64,000 nt of DNA from positions 3,472,001 to 3,536,000 of the forward strand of contig CP114060.1 of assembly GCA_026967495.1 (NCBI GenBank), given 5' to 3'. Numbering within the stretch: position 1 is the stretch's first letter; each line of letters begins with the position of its first letter. This document shows positions 1-9,202 of the stretch, one piece after another. Origin of the DNA: Rouxiella badensis. GTDB lineage: Bacteria; Pseudomonadota; Gammaproteobacteria; Enterobacterales; Enterobacteriaceae. The notes under the pieces were generated by a model. It had not been told where the DNA came from and ran no database searches. It saw nothing but the letters and a program-made list of their open reading frames with translations. The position numbers and the translations under genes were made by a program.

Positions 1-1030
1 CACCATGGGGATGTGCTATGCGGCAGACCCGGAAACCGGTGAGCACGACGTAACCATTCACCGCCTGTGCGTGCAGGGCAAAGATGAAATTTCGATGTAC
101 TTCGTGCCGGGCCGTCACCTCGACCAGTTCAGAATCAAGGCCGAAGAAGCCGGTAAGGCGCTGCCGATCACCATCAGTATTGGCGTCGATCCGGCTATCG
201 AGATTGGTGCCTGCTTCGAGCCACCGACAACGCCGCTGGGTTATGATGAACTGGCGATTGCCGGGGGTCTGCGTGGTCGCGCCGTTGAACTGGTGAAAGG
301 CGTGGCGGTCGACGCATTAGGTATCGCCAACGCAGAGATAGTTATCGAGGGTGAACTGGTACCGAACTATCGCGTTCAGGAAGACCAGCACACGCATACC
401 GGCAAAGCGATGCCTGAATTCCCCGGCTATACCGGCGAAGCCAAAGCGGCGGTACCGGTTATTAAGGTGAAAGCGATTACCCATCGCAAACACCCTATCC
501 TGCAAACCTGCATCGGACCGAGCGATGAGCACACCAATCTGGCAGGTATTCCTACCGAAGCCAGTATTCTGGACATGGTTGAGCGTGCGATGCCAGGACT
601 GGTTAAAAACGTACACTGCCCGTCACCGGGCACCGGTAAATACGTTGCCGTGCTACAGGTAGGAAAACGTGGCCCGCAGGACGAAGGCCGCCATCGTCAG
701 GCTGCGCTGCTGGCATTCTCCGCCTTCTCCGAGCTGAAACACGTGTTCCTGGTGGATGACGATGTAGACATCTTCGACCTGTCCGACGTGATGTGGGCAA
801 TGACGACTCGTTATCAGGGTGATGTGGACACCATCTTTATCCCCGGTGTGCGCTGCCATCCGCTCGATCCCTCACAGGATCCGGCCTTCAGCCCAAGCAT
901 TGCCGATCACGGTATTACCTGTAAGACGATTTATGACTGCACCGTGCCCTATGCGCTCAAACACAACTTCCAGCGTTCGCAGTTCCTCGAGGTTGACGTT
1001 ACGCGCTTTATTCCCGACTTTAAGATGTAA
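1..1030 (+). CDS. UbiD-family (de)carboxylase, C-terminal part (5' end outside window)
   Basis: This is the C-terminal ~342 residues of a UbiD-type decarboxylase; the reading frame is open from base 2, so the start lies before the window. Family members use prenylated FMN to decarboxylate, reversibly, aromatic or unsaturated acids (UbiD in ubiquinone synthesis; AroY/LpdC-type enzymes on protocatechuate or gallate). Visible family features are the internal SIGVDPAIEIGACF stretch, GIPTEASILDMV and the late VDDDVDIFDLSDVMWAM segment. The GIPTEA block resembles hydroxybenzoate/gallate-type members more than housekeeping UbiD, but this is an impression and the substrate is not determined. The gene converges on a GntR-type regulator across a double hairpin. 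Family call is secure, substrate is not. Confidence 0.85.
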   Translation, partial: TMGMCYAADPETGEHDVTIHRLCVQGKDEISMYFVPGRHLDQFRIKAEEAGKALPITISIGVDPAIEIGACFEPPTTPLGYDELAIAGGLRGRAVELVKGVAVDALGIANAEIVIEGELVPNYRVQEDQHTHTGKAMPEFPGYTGEAKAAVPVIKVKAITHRKHPILQTCIGPSDEHTNLAGIPTEASILDMVERAMPGLVKNVHCPSPGTGKYVAVLQVGKRGPQDEGRHRQAALLAFSAFSELKHVFLVDDDVDIFDLSDVMWAMTTRYQGDVDTIFIPGVRCHPLDPSQDPAFSPSIADHGITCKTIYDCTVPYALKHNFQRSQFLEVDVTRFIPDFKM

Positions 1031-1049
1031 TCATTGGCTGAAACAATCA

Positions 1050-1105
1050 CCCCCTCCCGATGAGGGGGTTAGGACTGATAATAAAAACCCCCTCACGGGA
1101 GGGGG
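1050..1105. terminator. Double GC-rich hairpin between convergent genes
   Basis: Two hairpins follow the UbiD-like stop: CCCCCTC/GAGGGGG at 1050-1068 and again CCCCCTC/GAGGGGG at 1088-1105. Because the arms are the same in both, the left arm of one can also pair with the right arm of the other. Placement between convergent genes suggests a bidirectional terminator. There is no long T-tract on the + side, only a short A run before the second hairpin that serves the - strand. Confidence 0.55.
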
Positions 1106-1138
1106 ATTTGCTTCAGCGGCGGTAAAAACAACCCGTTG

Positions 1139-1833
1139 TCAGAGGTCGGCCAGCGCCTGACGCAGGTTCACCTCATTGCCCGACTGTTCTTCCAGCTCCA
1201 GTTGCGCTTCAAGGTCGTGCAGATGTTCAATCATTACCGTAACCGCCCGCGCGTTTTCCCCGCTTCTAGCGCATCGACAATCGCCTGATGCTCATCGGAC
1301 TGGCAGGAAGGCACGTCGTTACGCTGATACAGTGCAACGATTAATGAACTACGAACCATCAGATTAGCTAATACTTCGCTCAACACTTCATTACCACAGA
1401 TTTCACCGAGCACCAGATGAAATTCGCTGAGTTCGCGCACAATAGCGCGACGGTCGGTTGAGTTGGTGGCCTCACGTTCTTTACACAGATGAGTCGTCAC
1501 GCGGTGACGGTGACGGCGCATCATTTCCGGGGTAATCACCTCGACAATAGCGCGTTCGATAGCGCGACGAGCGATGAAAATCTCACGCGCCTCTTTTGCC
1601 GTAGGCTGTGCCACCATCGCGCCACGGTTCGGCTCAATGGTCACAATGCGCTGCATGGCAAGACGCTGCAAAGCCACCTGAACGTGATTGCGGTTGGCGT
1701 TTAACGCTTCAACAATTTGCGCCTCGATAAGACGAGCACCCGGGCGCAAACGATGCTGAGCAATCGCTTTTGAAAGGACATCTACGATGCGCTTTACTTC
1801 CTGTTGTTTAGCCGTAGTTGTGTTATTGCTCAT
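1139..1833 (-). CDS. GntR-family transcriptional regulator, FCD type (frame interrupted)
   Basis: This is a FadR/VanR-type GntR regulator of about 231 residues once the frame is restored. It has an N-terminal winged helix (residues ~8-75, including the VQVALQRLAMQRIV recognition region) followed by an all-helical FCD effector domain with the usual late EHQAIVDALEAG motif. The start has a good GAGGAAG ribosome site. The frame breaks at the T4 run 1254-1257: as written the protein ends after 199 residues. The next frame continues with the typical tail (VTVMIEHLHDLEAQLELEEQ) to a stop at 1139, which implies one missing base. It converges on the UbiD-like gene and probably controls a neighbouring catabolic gene; the ligand is unknown. 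Confidence 0.82.
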
Positions 1834-1845
1834 TGCTTCCTCAAT

Positions 1846-1858
1846 GTATCAAACATAC
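1846..1858. promoter_or_regulatory. Possible GntR operator upstream of the regulator
   Basis: GTAT-CAAAC-ATAC is a perfect 4+4 inverted repeat lying directly upstream of the regulator's ribosome site. FCD-type GntR proteins often bind short palindromes of this kind and repress themselves. The assignment rests on position and symmetry only. Confidence 0.3.
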
Positions 1859-1977
1859 TGCAGTAGACGATTCTATGTGCAGCCCTGTCTTTTGTGCAAG
1901 CGATTGGGCAGTTCTCCAGCAACTCAGTTAGTTAAGTCGCACTGATTGATCAGTATTAATTACTTTAGGTCCGTACT

Positions 1978-2620
1978 ATGCCCGCAAAATTTACTTACGG
2001 ACTCAACTCCATGAAAAATCCAATAATTAAGCAGGCAATCGTATTTGTCACCTTGGCAATTTGTGCTGCCTTCTCCGCAGGCGTACTGTTCTTTGACGTT
2101 GTTATTCTAAAGGATCAGGTCAAAGAAATTTCCGCCACCGAAATCATTCAAGAGTTGTTCCTGTTCGCGACAGCGGCGCTGTTTTTTATCCATTCACGTC
2201 GACAAAAAACGCTGCGCGGCGGCTTTATTCTGGCGGCAGGATTCTTCGGGTGCATGCTTATTCGCGAGACTCGACGCCCTCTTTGATCTCATTCATTTTG
2301 GGGCCTGGGTCTATTTCGCCAGCCTGCTCGCCCTGTATTCCCTTTGCTGGGCTGCGTTCACGCCTAAAACCACGCTGCAAGGCCTGAATGCGCTGGTCGC
2401 CGATGATGCGTTTCCCGTACTGCTGTTCGGCCTGGTGGTGATTCTGGTGTTCTCACGCCTGATGGGCCTGCACTACATCTGGCAGGCCGCGATCGCAGGC
2501 GATAACGTGCGGCTGGTCAAGAATCTGGTGGAAGAAGGCACTGAGTTATTTGGCTATTCGCTCTGTCTGTTGGCGGCGATTCGGCTGTGCGGCGGTAAAA
2601 AATCCTTCCATGATGCTTAA
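1978..2620 (+). CDS. Six-helix integral membrane protein, function unknown (frame interrupted)
   Basis: The restored product is about 213 residues with roughly six hydrophobic segments: IVFVTLAICAAFSAGVLFF, ELFLFATAALFFI, GFILAAGFFGCMLI, WVYFASLLALYSLCW, PVLLFGLVVILVF and YSLCLLAAIRL. It has no catalytic motif I recognise. As sequenced it stops at 2286. The second half continues in the +1 frame from about 2261 (read as ELDALFDLIHFG), which fits one extra A at 2269 (GAG[A]CTCGAC). The start could be ATG 1978 or ATG 2011; neither has a strong ribosome site. It is divergent from the GntR gene and may share its regulation. Confidence 0.6.
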
Positions 2621-2760
2621 ATGATTAACTCATTATTGTGAAGGAGTTGTTTCACTTAATGGATTAAAAAAATATTAGGGATTTTTAAATTTTAAGCAAC
2701 ATTGTGAGTATGGATCACCCATCAGAATTTACCAATCCTCCCCCCTGAGGAGGGGTAAAG

Positions 2761-2802
2761 CTGATAAACAAAAACCGGCTCATGCCGGTTTTTGTTTATC
2801 AG
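2761..2802. terminator. Bidirectional terminator, 19-bp perfect stem
   Basis: A perfect 19-bp inverted repeat (2761-2779 and 2784-2802, loop TCAT) has a CCGGC/GCCGG core flanked by A and T runs. It sits between the convergent membrane-protein and SDR genes, and the A/T flanks give a U-tract in either direction. Confidence 0.85.
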
Positions 2803-2805
2803 AAG

Positions 2806-3471
2806 TCAGCGCTCAGAAAACGACTCGCCAACCGCGTCGCGGATAGGCGTTTCACCGCTGCAAAGCTCCCACTGTTTACCCACGGCTGACGAACTTCCCA
2901 GCGCGGCGACAACAACCAGCGCCACGTCTTCGCGCGGAACCTCGCCCCTGCCGACATCCTCTGACAGCGTCACCAGGCCGGTTGCCGGTTTATTGGTCAA
3001 GGGACCCGGACGAATTATGGTCCAGTCCAGCCCGCTTTCACGCAGAGAGGTATCAGCGTCTCGCTTGGCCTCGATATAGGCTTTCCAGACCGGTTCGGTA
3101 CCCGGCTTGATGGGGTCATCGACACCGATGGCGGAGATCTGCACGTAACGCTTGATGCCAGCCTTACGCGCCGCTTCGGCCAATAACACCGATCCGGCAT
3201 AATCAACGGTGCGTTTACGCTCGGCCGAAGAGCCTGGGCCAGCACCTGCCGCAAACACCACGGCATCGACGCCTTTGATGGCGCTCGCCAATGCGTCGGC
3301 GCTGGCAGATTCGATATCGACAAGCACACTGTCTGCACCGAGTTTACGCAGAGAGGCGATTTGCTGCTCTTTACGCACAACACCCAGCGCTTCATGCCCC
3401 TGAGCGCGTAAGTGCTTGATAATAAACTGTCCAATTTGGCCGTGTGCGCCAACAATTGCGACTTTAGTCAT
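2806..3471 (-). CDS. NAD(P)-binding SDR/NmrA-like oxidoreductase
   Basis: This is a 221-residue Rossmann-fold protein with the nucleotide-binding motif VAIVGAHGQIGQFI at the N-terminus, FAAGAG after the fourth strand, and IRPGPLTN, typical of atypical SDR (NAD(P)H-binding, YwnB/YtfG-like) proteins. No Tyr-x-x-x-Lys pair is placed as in classical SDRs, so a role in sensing or quinone/NADPH chemistry is as likely as a defined dehydrogenase reaction. I chose ATG 3471 over the longer upstream reading frame because a strong AAAGGAGG ribosome site precedes it. It stands alone between a terminator and the ABC importer. Confidence 0.8.
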   Translation of the reverse strand: MTKVAIVGAHGQIGQFIIKHLRAQGHEALGVVRKEQQIASLRKLGADSVLVDIESASADALASAIKGVDAVVFAAGAGPGSSAERKRTVDYAGSVLLAEAARKAGIKRYVQISAIGVDDPIKPGTEPVWKAYIEAKRDADTSLRESGLDWTIIRPGPLTNKPATGLVTLSEDVGRGEVPREDVALVVVAALGSSSAVGKQWELCSGETPIRDAVGESFSER

Positions 3472-3572
3472 CGCTCCTCCTTTGACCTTTTTAATGAATA
3501 AGGGTAATCCTTGCAGACTCACCGCTACCCTTAACTGTAGCACAAGGACTTTTTACCCTTTTAAACAGGCTT

Positions 3573-5342
3573 TCAGGCGCGCCAGGGTAAGACGCCCTCC
3601 GGCAGTCGGCGGGCAAACAACGTAGCGATGAGCATAAACAACAACACCACCAGAATCATTAAACAGCCTACCGCAGCCGCTAACGTCGAGGAGCCGCCTT
3701 CATCGAGAAAAATCACCATCGGTCCCAGCGTCTGCGAACTTGAGGTAACCAGTAGAATGGAAACCTGAATCTCGTTCAGCGCGGTGAGAAACACCAGAAT
3801 TGCCCCTGCCATCGCCGAGGGCGCGGCCAACGGCATCAGGATGTCCCACATACGGCGCATAAATCCCGCACCGGAAATTTGCGCGGCTTCGTCTAGCGAT
3901 CGATCTATCTGGGCAAAACCCGCAAGCGTTGGCCGTAGTACCAGCGCCAAAAAGTTTGAGAGGTAGGCCGCGAGGATAATCCATACGGTACCGTAAATAC
4001 TGACGTTAATCAGTGGCAAAGGTTTGAGAAAGAACAAAATAGCCGCAATACCGGTGACAATACCCGGCAGCGCATAGGCCAGTTCGGTCGACATTTGCAG
4101 CAGGCTCACCAGTCGGCTTCGCTGCCAACTGAGGAAATAGGCTAAAAACAGTGAGGCGAGGGTCAGCAGCACCACGGCCATTAGCGTCAACCCAAGACTG
4201 GTGAAAAACGCCTGATGGATTGCCGGATATTGCCACAGGGCGTTGGTATAGTTGTCAAAGGTCAACGTTTGCCGGTTAAGGGTTTGCCCAAAGCCATTAG
4301 TGAGCGAGGTGCCAACCAACGCGGAAAGCGGCAGCAACAAAGTCATGCCAATCCACAGCCACGCCAGCCATTCGGCCGGGAGACGCCATGCGCCGAGCGG
4401 CTGTTTGAGCTGACGCAGTGAACCAGACACTCGCACATCACGACGCCCACCCAGATAGCGGCTGAGTGCCAGACCGCCGAAGGTTATCAGCGCGATGAGT
4501 AAAGACAGTACCGCCATATCCGGTAACGCAGAAGGCCCGTAGCCGTTGAGCCGCTGATACACCAGCGTTATGAGCGTAGGCACGCGTGCAGGAATGCCGA
4601 GCATCGCCTGAATACCGAAGTTACCGGCGGCAGCGACAAACGACAGCGCGGCACCGGCAAAAATCGCCGGGCGTGCCAGAGGAAGAATGACCGTAAACAG
4701 CACTCTCAACGGTGAAGCGCCGGTTATCCTCGCGGCCTCGACTAAATCGGCCGGCAAACGGCGCAGACCCGCACGCACGGTCAGAAAAACCAAAGGCGCG
4801 TTGTGAAGGCCAAGCAGCATAATGATGCCGGTGAGGGAATACAAAGGCTGACCGTTGCCCAGCGTCAATCGCCAACCGAGCGACCGGCAAACAGCCTCAA
4901 CCCCGGTTAAGAGCGGGCTTGAAGGTGACAGCGCCTGAACCCACGCCAGCGCAATCACCTGCGGGGGAATCATCAACGGCAGAATAAAAGTGAAGACCCA
5001 AAGCTGTTTACCGCGCATATCAGACAGCCCAACCAGCAGCGCCGCGAGCGTACCGGCGAGCATGGCCAACAAGGTTGCGGCAACGGCAATCTCCAGCGTA
5101 TTCAACGTTGCCTGCCATACCTTTTGCGTACCAATGAGCTGCAATACGTGCGCGAGGTCAGGCGAGCCGTCTGGCGCAATCGCGGCCCAAATCAGCCGCG
5201 TTAACGGCGCCACGGAGAGTACGCCGATGCCCAAGGCCAAAAACCACAATACCGCCCTTTCGCTTCGCCAGCCGAAGATTCGCCGTAAGGCCACTGTGCG
5301 GCGTAATTCCCGCATAACGTTCATCGCGCTTATAACGCCCAT
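3573..5342 (-). CDS. Ferric-type ABC transporter permease (two fused permease domains)
   Basis: About 590 residues form two tandem binding-protein-dependent permease domains, each with ~6 membrane helices and an EAA loop (EAARITGASPLRVL in the first half, DEAAQISGAGFMRR in the second). Double permeases of this kind belong to the Fe3+ (FbpB/AfuB) and 2-aminoethylphosphonate transporter group. It is the last gene of a - strand set ATPase-binding protein-permease, starting 4 bases after the binding-protein stop. The start is uncertain: ATG 5342 (AAGG two bases upstream) or ATG 5324. The substrate is probably ferric iron or a small phosphonate/polyol-type anion. Confidence 0.8.
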   Translation of the reverse strand: MGVISAMNVMRELRRTVALRRIFGWRSERAVLWFLALGIGVLSVAPLTRLIWAAIAPDGSPDLAHVLQLIGTQKVWQATLNTLEIAVAATLLAMLAGTLAALLVGLSDMRGKQLWVFTFILPLMIPPQVIALAWVQALSPSSPLLTGVEAVCRSLGWRLTLGNGQPLYSLTGIIMLLGLHNAPLVFLTVRAGLRRLPADLVEAARITGASPLRVLFTVILPLARPAIFAGAALSFVAAAGNFGIQAMLGIPARVPTLITLVYQRLNGYGPSALPDMAVLSLLIALITFGGLALSRYLGGRRDVRVSGSLRQLKQPLGAWRLPAEWLAWLWIGMTLLLPLSALVGTSLTNGFGQTLNRQTLTFDNYTNALWQYPAIHQAFFTSLGLTLMAVVLLTLASLFLAYFLSWQRSRLVSLLQMSTELAYALPGIVTGIAAILFFLKPLPLINVSIYGTVWIILAAYLSNFLALVLRPTLAGFAQIDRSLDEAAQISGAGFMRRMWDILMPLAAPSAMAGAILVFLTALNEIQVSILLVTSSSQTLGPMVIFLDEGGSSTLAAAVGCLMILVVLLFMLIATLFARRLPEGVLPWRA

Positions 5343-5346
5343 CGCC

Positions 5347-6373
5347 TTAACCGCCGAAGATTTCGGTGAATTTAGCGCGCACCTGTTTATCGTCATCGAC
5401 CGCTTTATCGGCGTCCAGCGTTAACAGTTTAATCTTGTCGATAGGCGTAAAACCGGCCGGTGCAGGCACGCTTTCGTCAATCGGGCGATTGCCTTGCTTG
5501 ACCACCAGCTCTTGTCCCTGTTTCGAAAGCAGGAAATTCACGAAAGCTTTGGCCGCCGGAACGTTGTGGCTGGACGACAGAATCGCCACCGGCTCGGTCA
5601 CAAACGACACCCCTCTTTCGGATAGACAAGATCGATAGGTGACCCCTTTTGTTTTGCGAGAATGATATCGGCGTCGGTAATAACGCCGTATTTATCCAAT
5701 CCGCTGGCAACGGCCTTAAGCGCCGGACCGTTACCCCCTTCGGGACTGACGCCGTTAGCCGCCAACTTCTGATAGAAGGTCCAGCCTATGTCGGGCGTAT
5801 TGATGGCGGTATGCAGGTTGTAAAGTGCCGCGCCTGAATACAGCGGGCTGGGCACGGCGACCTGTCCTTTATTGACCGCGTCGGTGAGCGCCATCCACGA
5901 GTCGACCGGCTTGGCATTTTTAGTGTTATAGCCAATCACGGTGGCAATGATCTTGGTTCCGAACCAGGTTTTATCTTTGTCGTAGAAGCTGGCCTTGATA
6001 TTGCCTACCGGCGCCTGCGGATAAGGCATCAGCTTGCCTTCTTTTTTAATGTACCGAGATTTATCGAATCGGCAACGAGCAGCACGTCGGCCTTCACGTC
6101 ACCGGCCATCATCTCGGTATGCAGCACGTTCATCAGCTGAGTAGTGCCGTTACGGGTCCATTCCACCTGAAGAGACGGATAAGCCGCCTTAAAAGCGTCA
6201 ATGGTCTGCTGGGCAATCTCGGGGGCCTGAGAGGTGTAAATGACCAGCTTACCGCTGGGCTTATCCTCGGCCTGAGCGCCGGATATTGTCGCCAGCAAGC
6301 TGGAAACCAGCAACGCTGCCAGTGAACTTTTGACGGTCATTTTTTTAGCTGATGTTGCAAAAGCGAGGTGCAT
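5347..6373 (-). CDS. ABC transporter periplasmic substrate-binding protein, ferric type (frame interrupted twice)
   Basis: The restored product is about 342 residues: a signal peptide (hydrophobic core SLAALLVSSLLATISG ending AQA), then a type-2 periplasmic binding fold of the FbpA/FutA-like group (GKLVIYTSQAPE at the mature N-terminus, VAVPSPLYSGAAL in the middle, AFVNFLLSKQGQELV near the end). Two one-base deletions split it: a T6 run at 6042-6047 (A6 for A7 on the coding strand) and a C4 run at 5610-5613. In each case the family sequence resumes in the next frame. The start at 6373 has AAGGACAG upstream. It captures substrate for the adjoining permease and ATPase. Confidence 0.8.
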
Positions 6374-6436
6374 AGCCCTGTCCTTTAAGAAGAAGTCAGA
6401 AAAAAATCATTACTCAACTATTGCAGTTAAAGCGTA

Positions 6437-7527
6437 TTACAGCGAACCGTTATCCGGGATCAGCCAGCCGTCGTTCAGCGTGAGTCGCAGACTATCGCCA
6501 ACGTCTAAACGCTGAACATCGGTGAGGTGCAGCGAAAGCCATTGCCCCGGTGCGCCGTCTGGCTCTGCGTCCAGCTGGCTGTAGCCGCCGCGATAAGTGA
6601 TACGTTTAATCGTCGTACTGAAACCTTTTTCATCCTCTCGCGCCGCACGCACCGAAGCGGCATGCAGGCAAATTTTGCCATTGCGTTGTGCACGCTGCCG
6701 TGGGCTGGCGCGCAAACGATAAGTGACGCCGAGCAAGTTGACGTCGGCCGTTCCCCCTCCGCCGGTCGAATATCTTCAACCTCAATGACCCGCCCGTCGT
6801 CGATAAATTTGGCGACCATCTCGTTAGCCGGTTCAAGATAAAGGGTCTGCGGCGTCGCGAACTGCATGACTTTCCCAGCGTTCATGACCACCACGCGATC
6901 GGCAATCGCCATCGCTTCCTGTTGGTCATGGGTGATATACAGCAGCGTCGCGCCCGTGTGGCGGTGAAAGTTGGTGAACTCCTCCTCCATTGACGCACGC
7001 AGATGTACGTCAAGATTGGCCAGCGGTTCGTCGAGCAGCACGACAGAGGGTTTGGCAACCAGACAGCGAGCCAATGCCACCCGTTGACGTTGGCCCCCGG
7101 AGAGATCGGCAGGACGTCGGCTGGCGAACTCCCCGAGTCCGACCTGTTCCAGCGCCGCCGCGGTACGCAGACGGCGCTCGGCGGTGGGGATGCCGTTAAC
7201 TTTGAGGCTATAGGCCACATTTTCTTCGACCGACATGTGCGGCCAAAGCGCATAGTTCTGGAAGACAATCGCCAGCTGTCGCTGTTCAGGTGCAACGTGA
7301 TGCTCGGGAGAAGAGACGGTATTGTTGCCAAGCGTGATCGTGCCGCCGTCGACAGGTTCGAATCCGGCAATCGTGCGCAGCAGCGTCGTCTTACCGCAGC
7401 CCGACGGGCCTAAAACCGCGACAAACTCACCGTGGCGAATGTGCAACGATACGTCATCCAGCACGGTTTGCGACGCGTAAGTTTTGGTCAGGTGGGCAAT
7501 ATCTATGGCAGACATCTGGTTATGCAT
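6437..7527 (-). CDS. ABC transporter ATP-binding protein, FbpC/PotA-like (frame interrupted)
   Basis: The restored product is about 363 residues. It has Walker A GPSGCGKTT, Q-loop FQNYALWPHM, signature LSGGQRQR, Walker B VVLLDEPLANLD and H-loop ITHDQQEA, then a C-terminal TOBE-like regulatory region. One base is missing in a C5 run (6753-6757); the C-terminal 100 residues (from LLGVTYRLRA) are read in the next frame. The start is ATG 7527 or ATG 7515. It is first in the importer operon and energises the double permease downstream. The C-terminal domain, rather than the permease, may carry allosteric control as in FbpC. Confidence 0.85.
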
Positions 7528-7682
7528 CCCGCAGTTTCAACCGGTGAACGATTATCAAATAAAACAACGGGGGATAAGCTAGCGAGGTTAAATGACGTTT
7601 TTATTAAACAATGATGACGAAAATAATTTAGCGGCGTGTCGGTACCCGGCTGCCGCAGTGAATCTGCGGCAGCCGGGGAGGA

Positions 7683-8567
7683 TTATTTAGCCTTTTGGGT
7701 GCCAAGGTAGCGATAGACCACGGAAAGGTCGTTATCACCGTAACCGGCATCCACCGCTTTCTGCCAGGTTTCACTGATGTTTTTCATCACTGGCAGCTTG
7801 CGCGAGCCGCTGGCCTTGAGCGCCAGATTGATGTCCTTCAGGTACTCAGGTCAGTTGCATCTGCGGCGTATAGTCGTCGGTCTTGAACATCTCCATTTTG
7901 CCTTTGATGTAAGGCACGGCCAGCGGACCGCCGTCCAGCACGTTCCACAGGTCATCGGTGGTGAAGCCCAGTTCCTCGGCGAGCTGAGCGCTTTCGGCGA
8001 TACCTTCAACCATCGAGATAAGCCAGGCATTGACCACCAGCTTCATCTTCGAGGCTCGGCCGGCTTCACCCAGCCATTTAACCCCTTTAGAAATTGCGCC
8101 AAACACCGGTTCAACGGCGGCCCCTGCCTCTCTGTCGCCGCTGGCCAGCACCACAATTTGCGCCTGCTCGGCGGGGGCTTTGGTGCCTGACACCGGTGCG
8201 TCGAAGAATACCGCATCCGGGCGCTGTTTTTTGGTGAGTTCGATAAGCTGTTCGGTTGCTTCAACGCCGAGGGTTCCCATCTGGACGACAATTCCGCCCT
8301 GCTTCAGCCCTGCGAGCAGCCCGTCTTCGCCGTTGAACACCGCGAGCGTGGTTTCGCCGTCTGACAGCATAGTTATCACAACATCCACGCCCTCAACGGT
8401 TTCGCGCGGCGTCTTACCTGCGACAGCCCCGGCCTTGACCAGTGCGTCGCCGCGAGATGCGGTACGGTTCCAGACGCGGGTGGTAAACCCTTTTTTACCA
8501 GGTTAGCGGCAAAAGCGTGCCCCATGGCACCCAGTCCAATTACTGCGACAGTGGGTTGCTGACTCAT
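7683..8567 (-). CDS. 3-hydroxyisobutyrate dehydrogenase-family oxidoreductase (frame interrupted twice)
   Basis: This is a GarR/HIBADH-type beta-hydroxyacid dehydrogenase of about 294 residues. It has the dinucleotide motif VAVIGLGAMG at residue ~7, the substrate loop DAPVSGTKAP and the catalytic-lysine region with GRASKMKLVVNAW. Such enzymes oxidise or reduce small 3-hydroxyacids or tartronate semialdehyde with NAD(P). The frame breaks at a T6 run 8491-8496 (one base missing, so VKKGFTTRVWNRTAS is split) and near 7848 (one extra base, after which EYLKDINLALKASG continues to the stop at 7683). An AAGGAGC ribosome site precedes the start. The substrate is unknown; no operon partner is evident. 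Confidence 0.82.
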
Positions 8568-8987
8568 ATCCTGCTCCTTGTTTAAGAAAATGACTTTCGG
8601 AATGTAAGAGTAATTATCGGGGGAGGGTTTTTAATTTCAAATTTGTTTTGTAACTTCAAGTTCGGTTGGGGGCGGTGCAAACTCGCCTTTTTGCTGGGGT
8701 GCGGCCCAGAGCCGCTCAGCGCCATCCTGAACCCGCCAATAAACTCTTAAGTAAACCTTGTTCAGCCTTTGAGCGTTGCCTGCCCAGAATAAGAGGGATT
8801 TTTGACAGTGAGCATTTGAGATGCCGCACGTTTCCCGCCAATGTGAATCCGGCGCAGAAAGGACATCAGATTTACCGCTGCTGATGCAGCAAAGAACAAA
8901 CAAAAAAACCCGCCGTTAGACCGTGCGTGGATTTGACCGCAAGGTTGCCGGTTTTTGTTTAAGAAGATTGTTGGCGGATTCGGGACA

Positions 8988-9020
8988 GCGCCCAGCGTGC
9001 GAAGCACGTGCCCTTGACCT
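8988..9020 (-). repeat. Copy A of a dispersed 33-bp hairpin repeat
   Basis: Read on the - strand, this matches 28 of 33 bases of the segment at 21188-21220 on the + strand. All five differences are transitions. The central hairpin CGTGC-TTC-GCACG here corresponds to CGCGC-CTT-GCGCG in the other copy. One T-A pair is replaced by C-G, a compensatory change that argues for a conserved structure. Confidence 0.6.
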
Positions 9021-9023
9021 TAA

Positions 9024-9052
9024 GACCTAGACCTAGACCTAGACCTAGACCT
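9024..9052. repeat. GACCTA short tandem repeat
   Basis: Four perfect GACCTA units are followed by a partial GACCT, flanked on both sides by TTAA. It adjoins hairpin repeat copy A. It is a simple-sequence repeat that could vary in copy number by slippage. Confidence 0.85.
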
Positions 9053-9202
9053 TAAAAGCGCATCAAGGGCCGCTCAGCCCCCCACCCCCACAGCACATTT
9101 TGCCCTTTAAGAAACTTTGCTAAGGTTTATAAAACCGCCCCAATATCGTACTCTTAGCGCATGAATTTTTTTAACATCAGTCGGTAAGACTCAGGAGATA
9201 TC

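Larger units (their letters stand above)
8568..9202. other. 635-bp non-coding stretch with hairpin and short tandem repeat
   Basis: I see no credible gene. It contains a dispersed 33-bp hairpin element (8988-9020), a GACCTA tandem repeat (9024-9052), a stretch at ~8906-8960 with AACAAAAAAACCCGCCG and GCCGGTTTTTGTTT that may form a terminator-like structure, and the ribosome site of the next gene. The short overlapping reading frames here have no recognisable motifs. Confidence 0.6.

Noticed and set aside
4990..5424. 144-codon frame opposite the ferric permease and binding-protein genes
   Set aside because: It is a shadow of well-supported - strand genes and has no family signature.
8643..8660. 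TTTTGTAACTTC, reminiscent of a second Ter site
   Set aside because: It matches only the TGTAACT part and has about four mismatches in the 13-base core, including one in the critical TGTTG.
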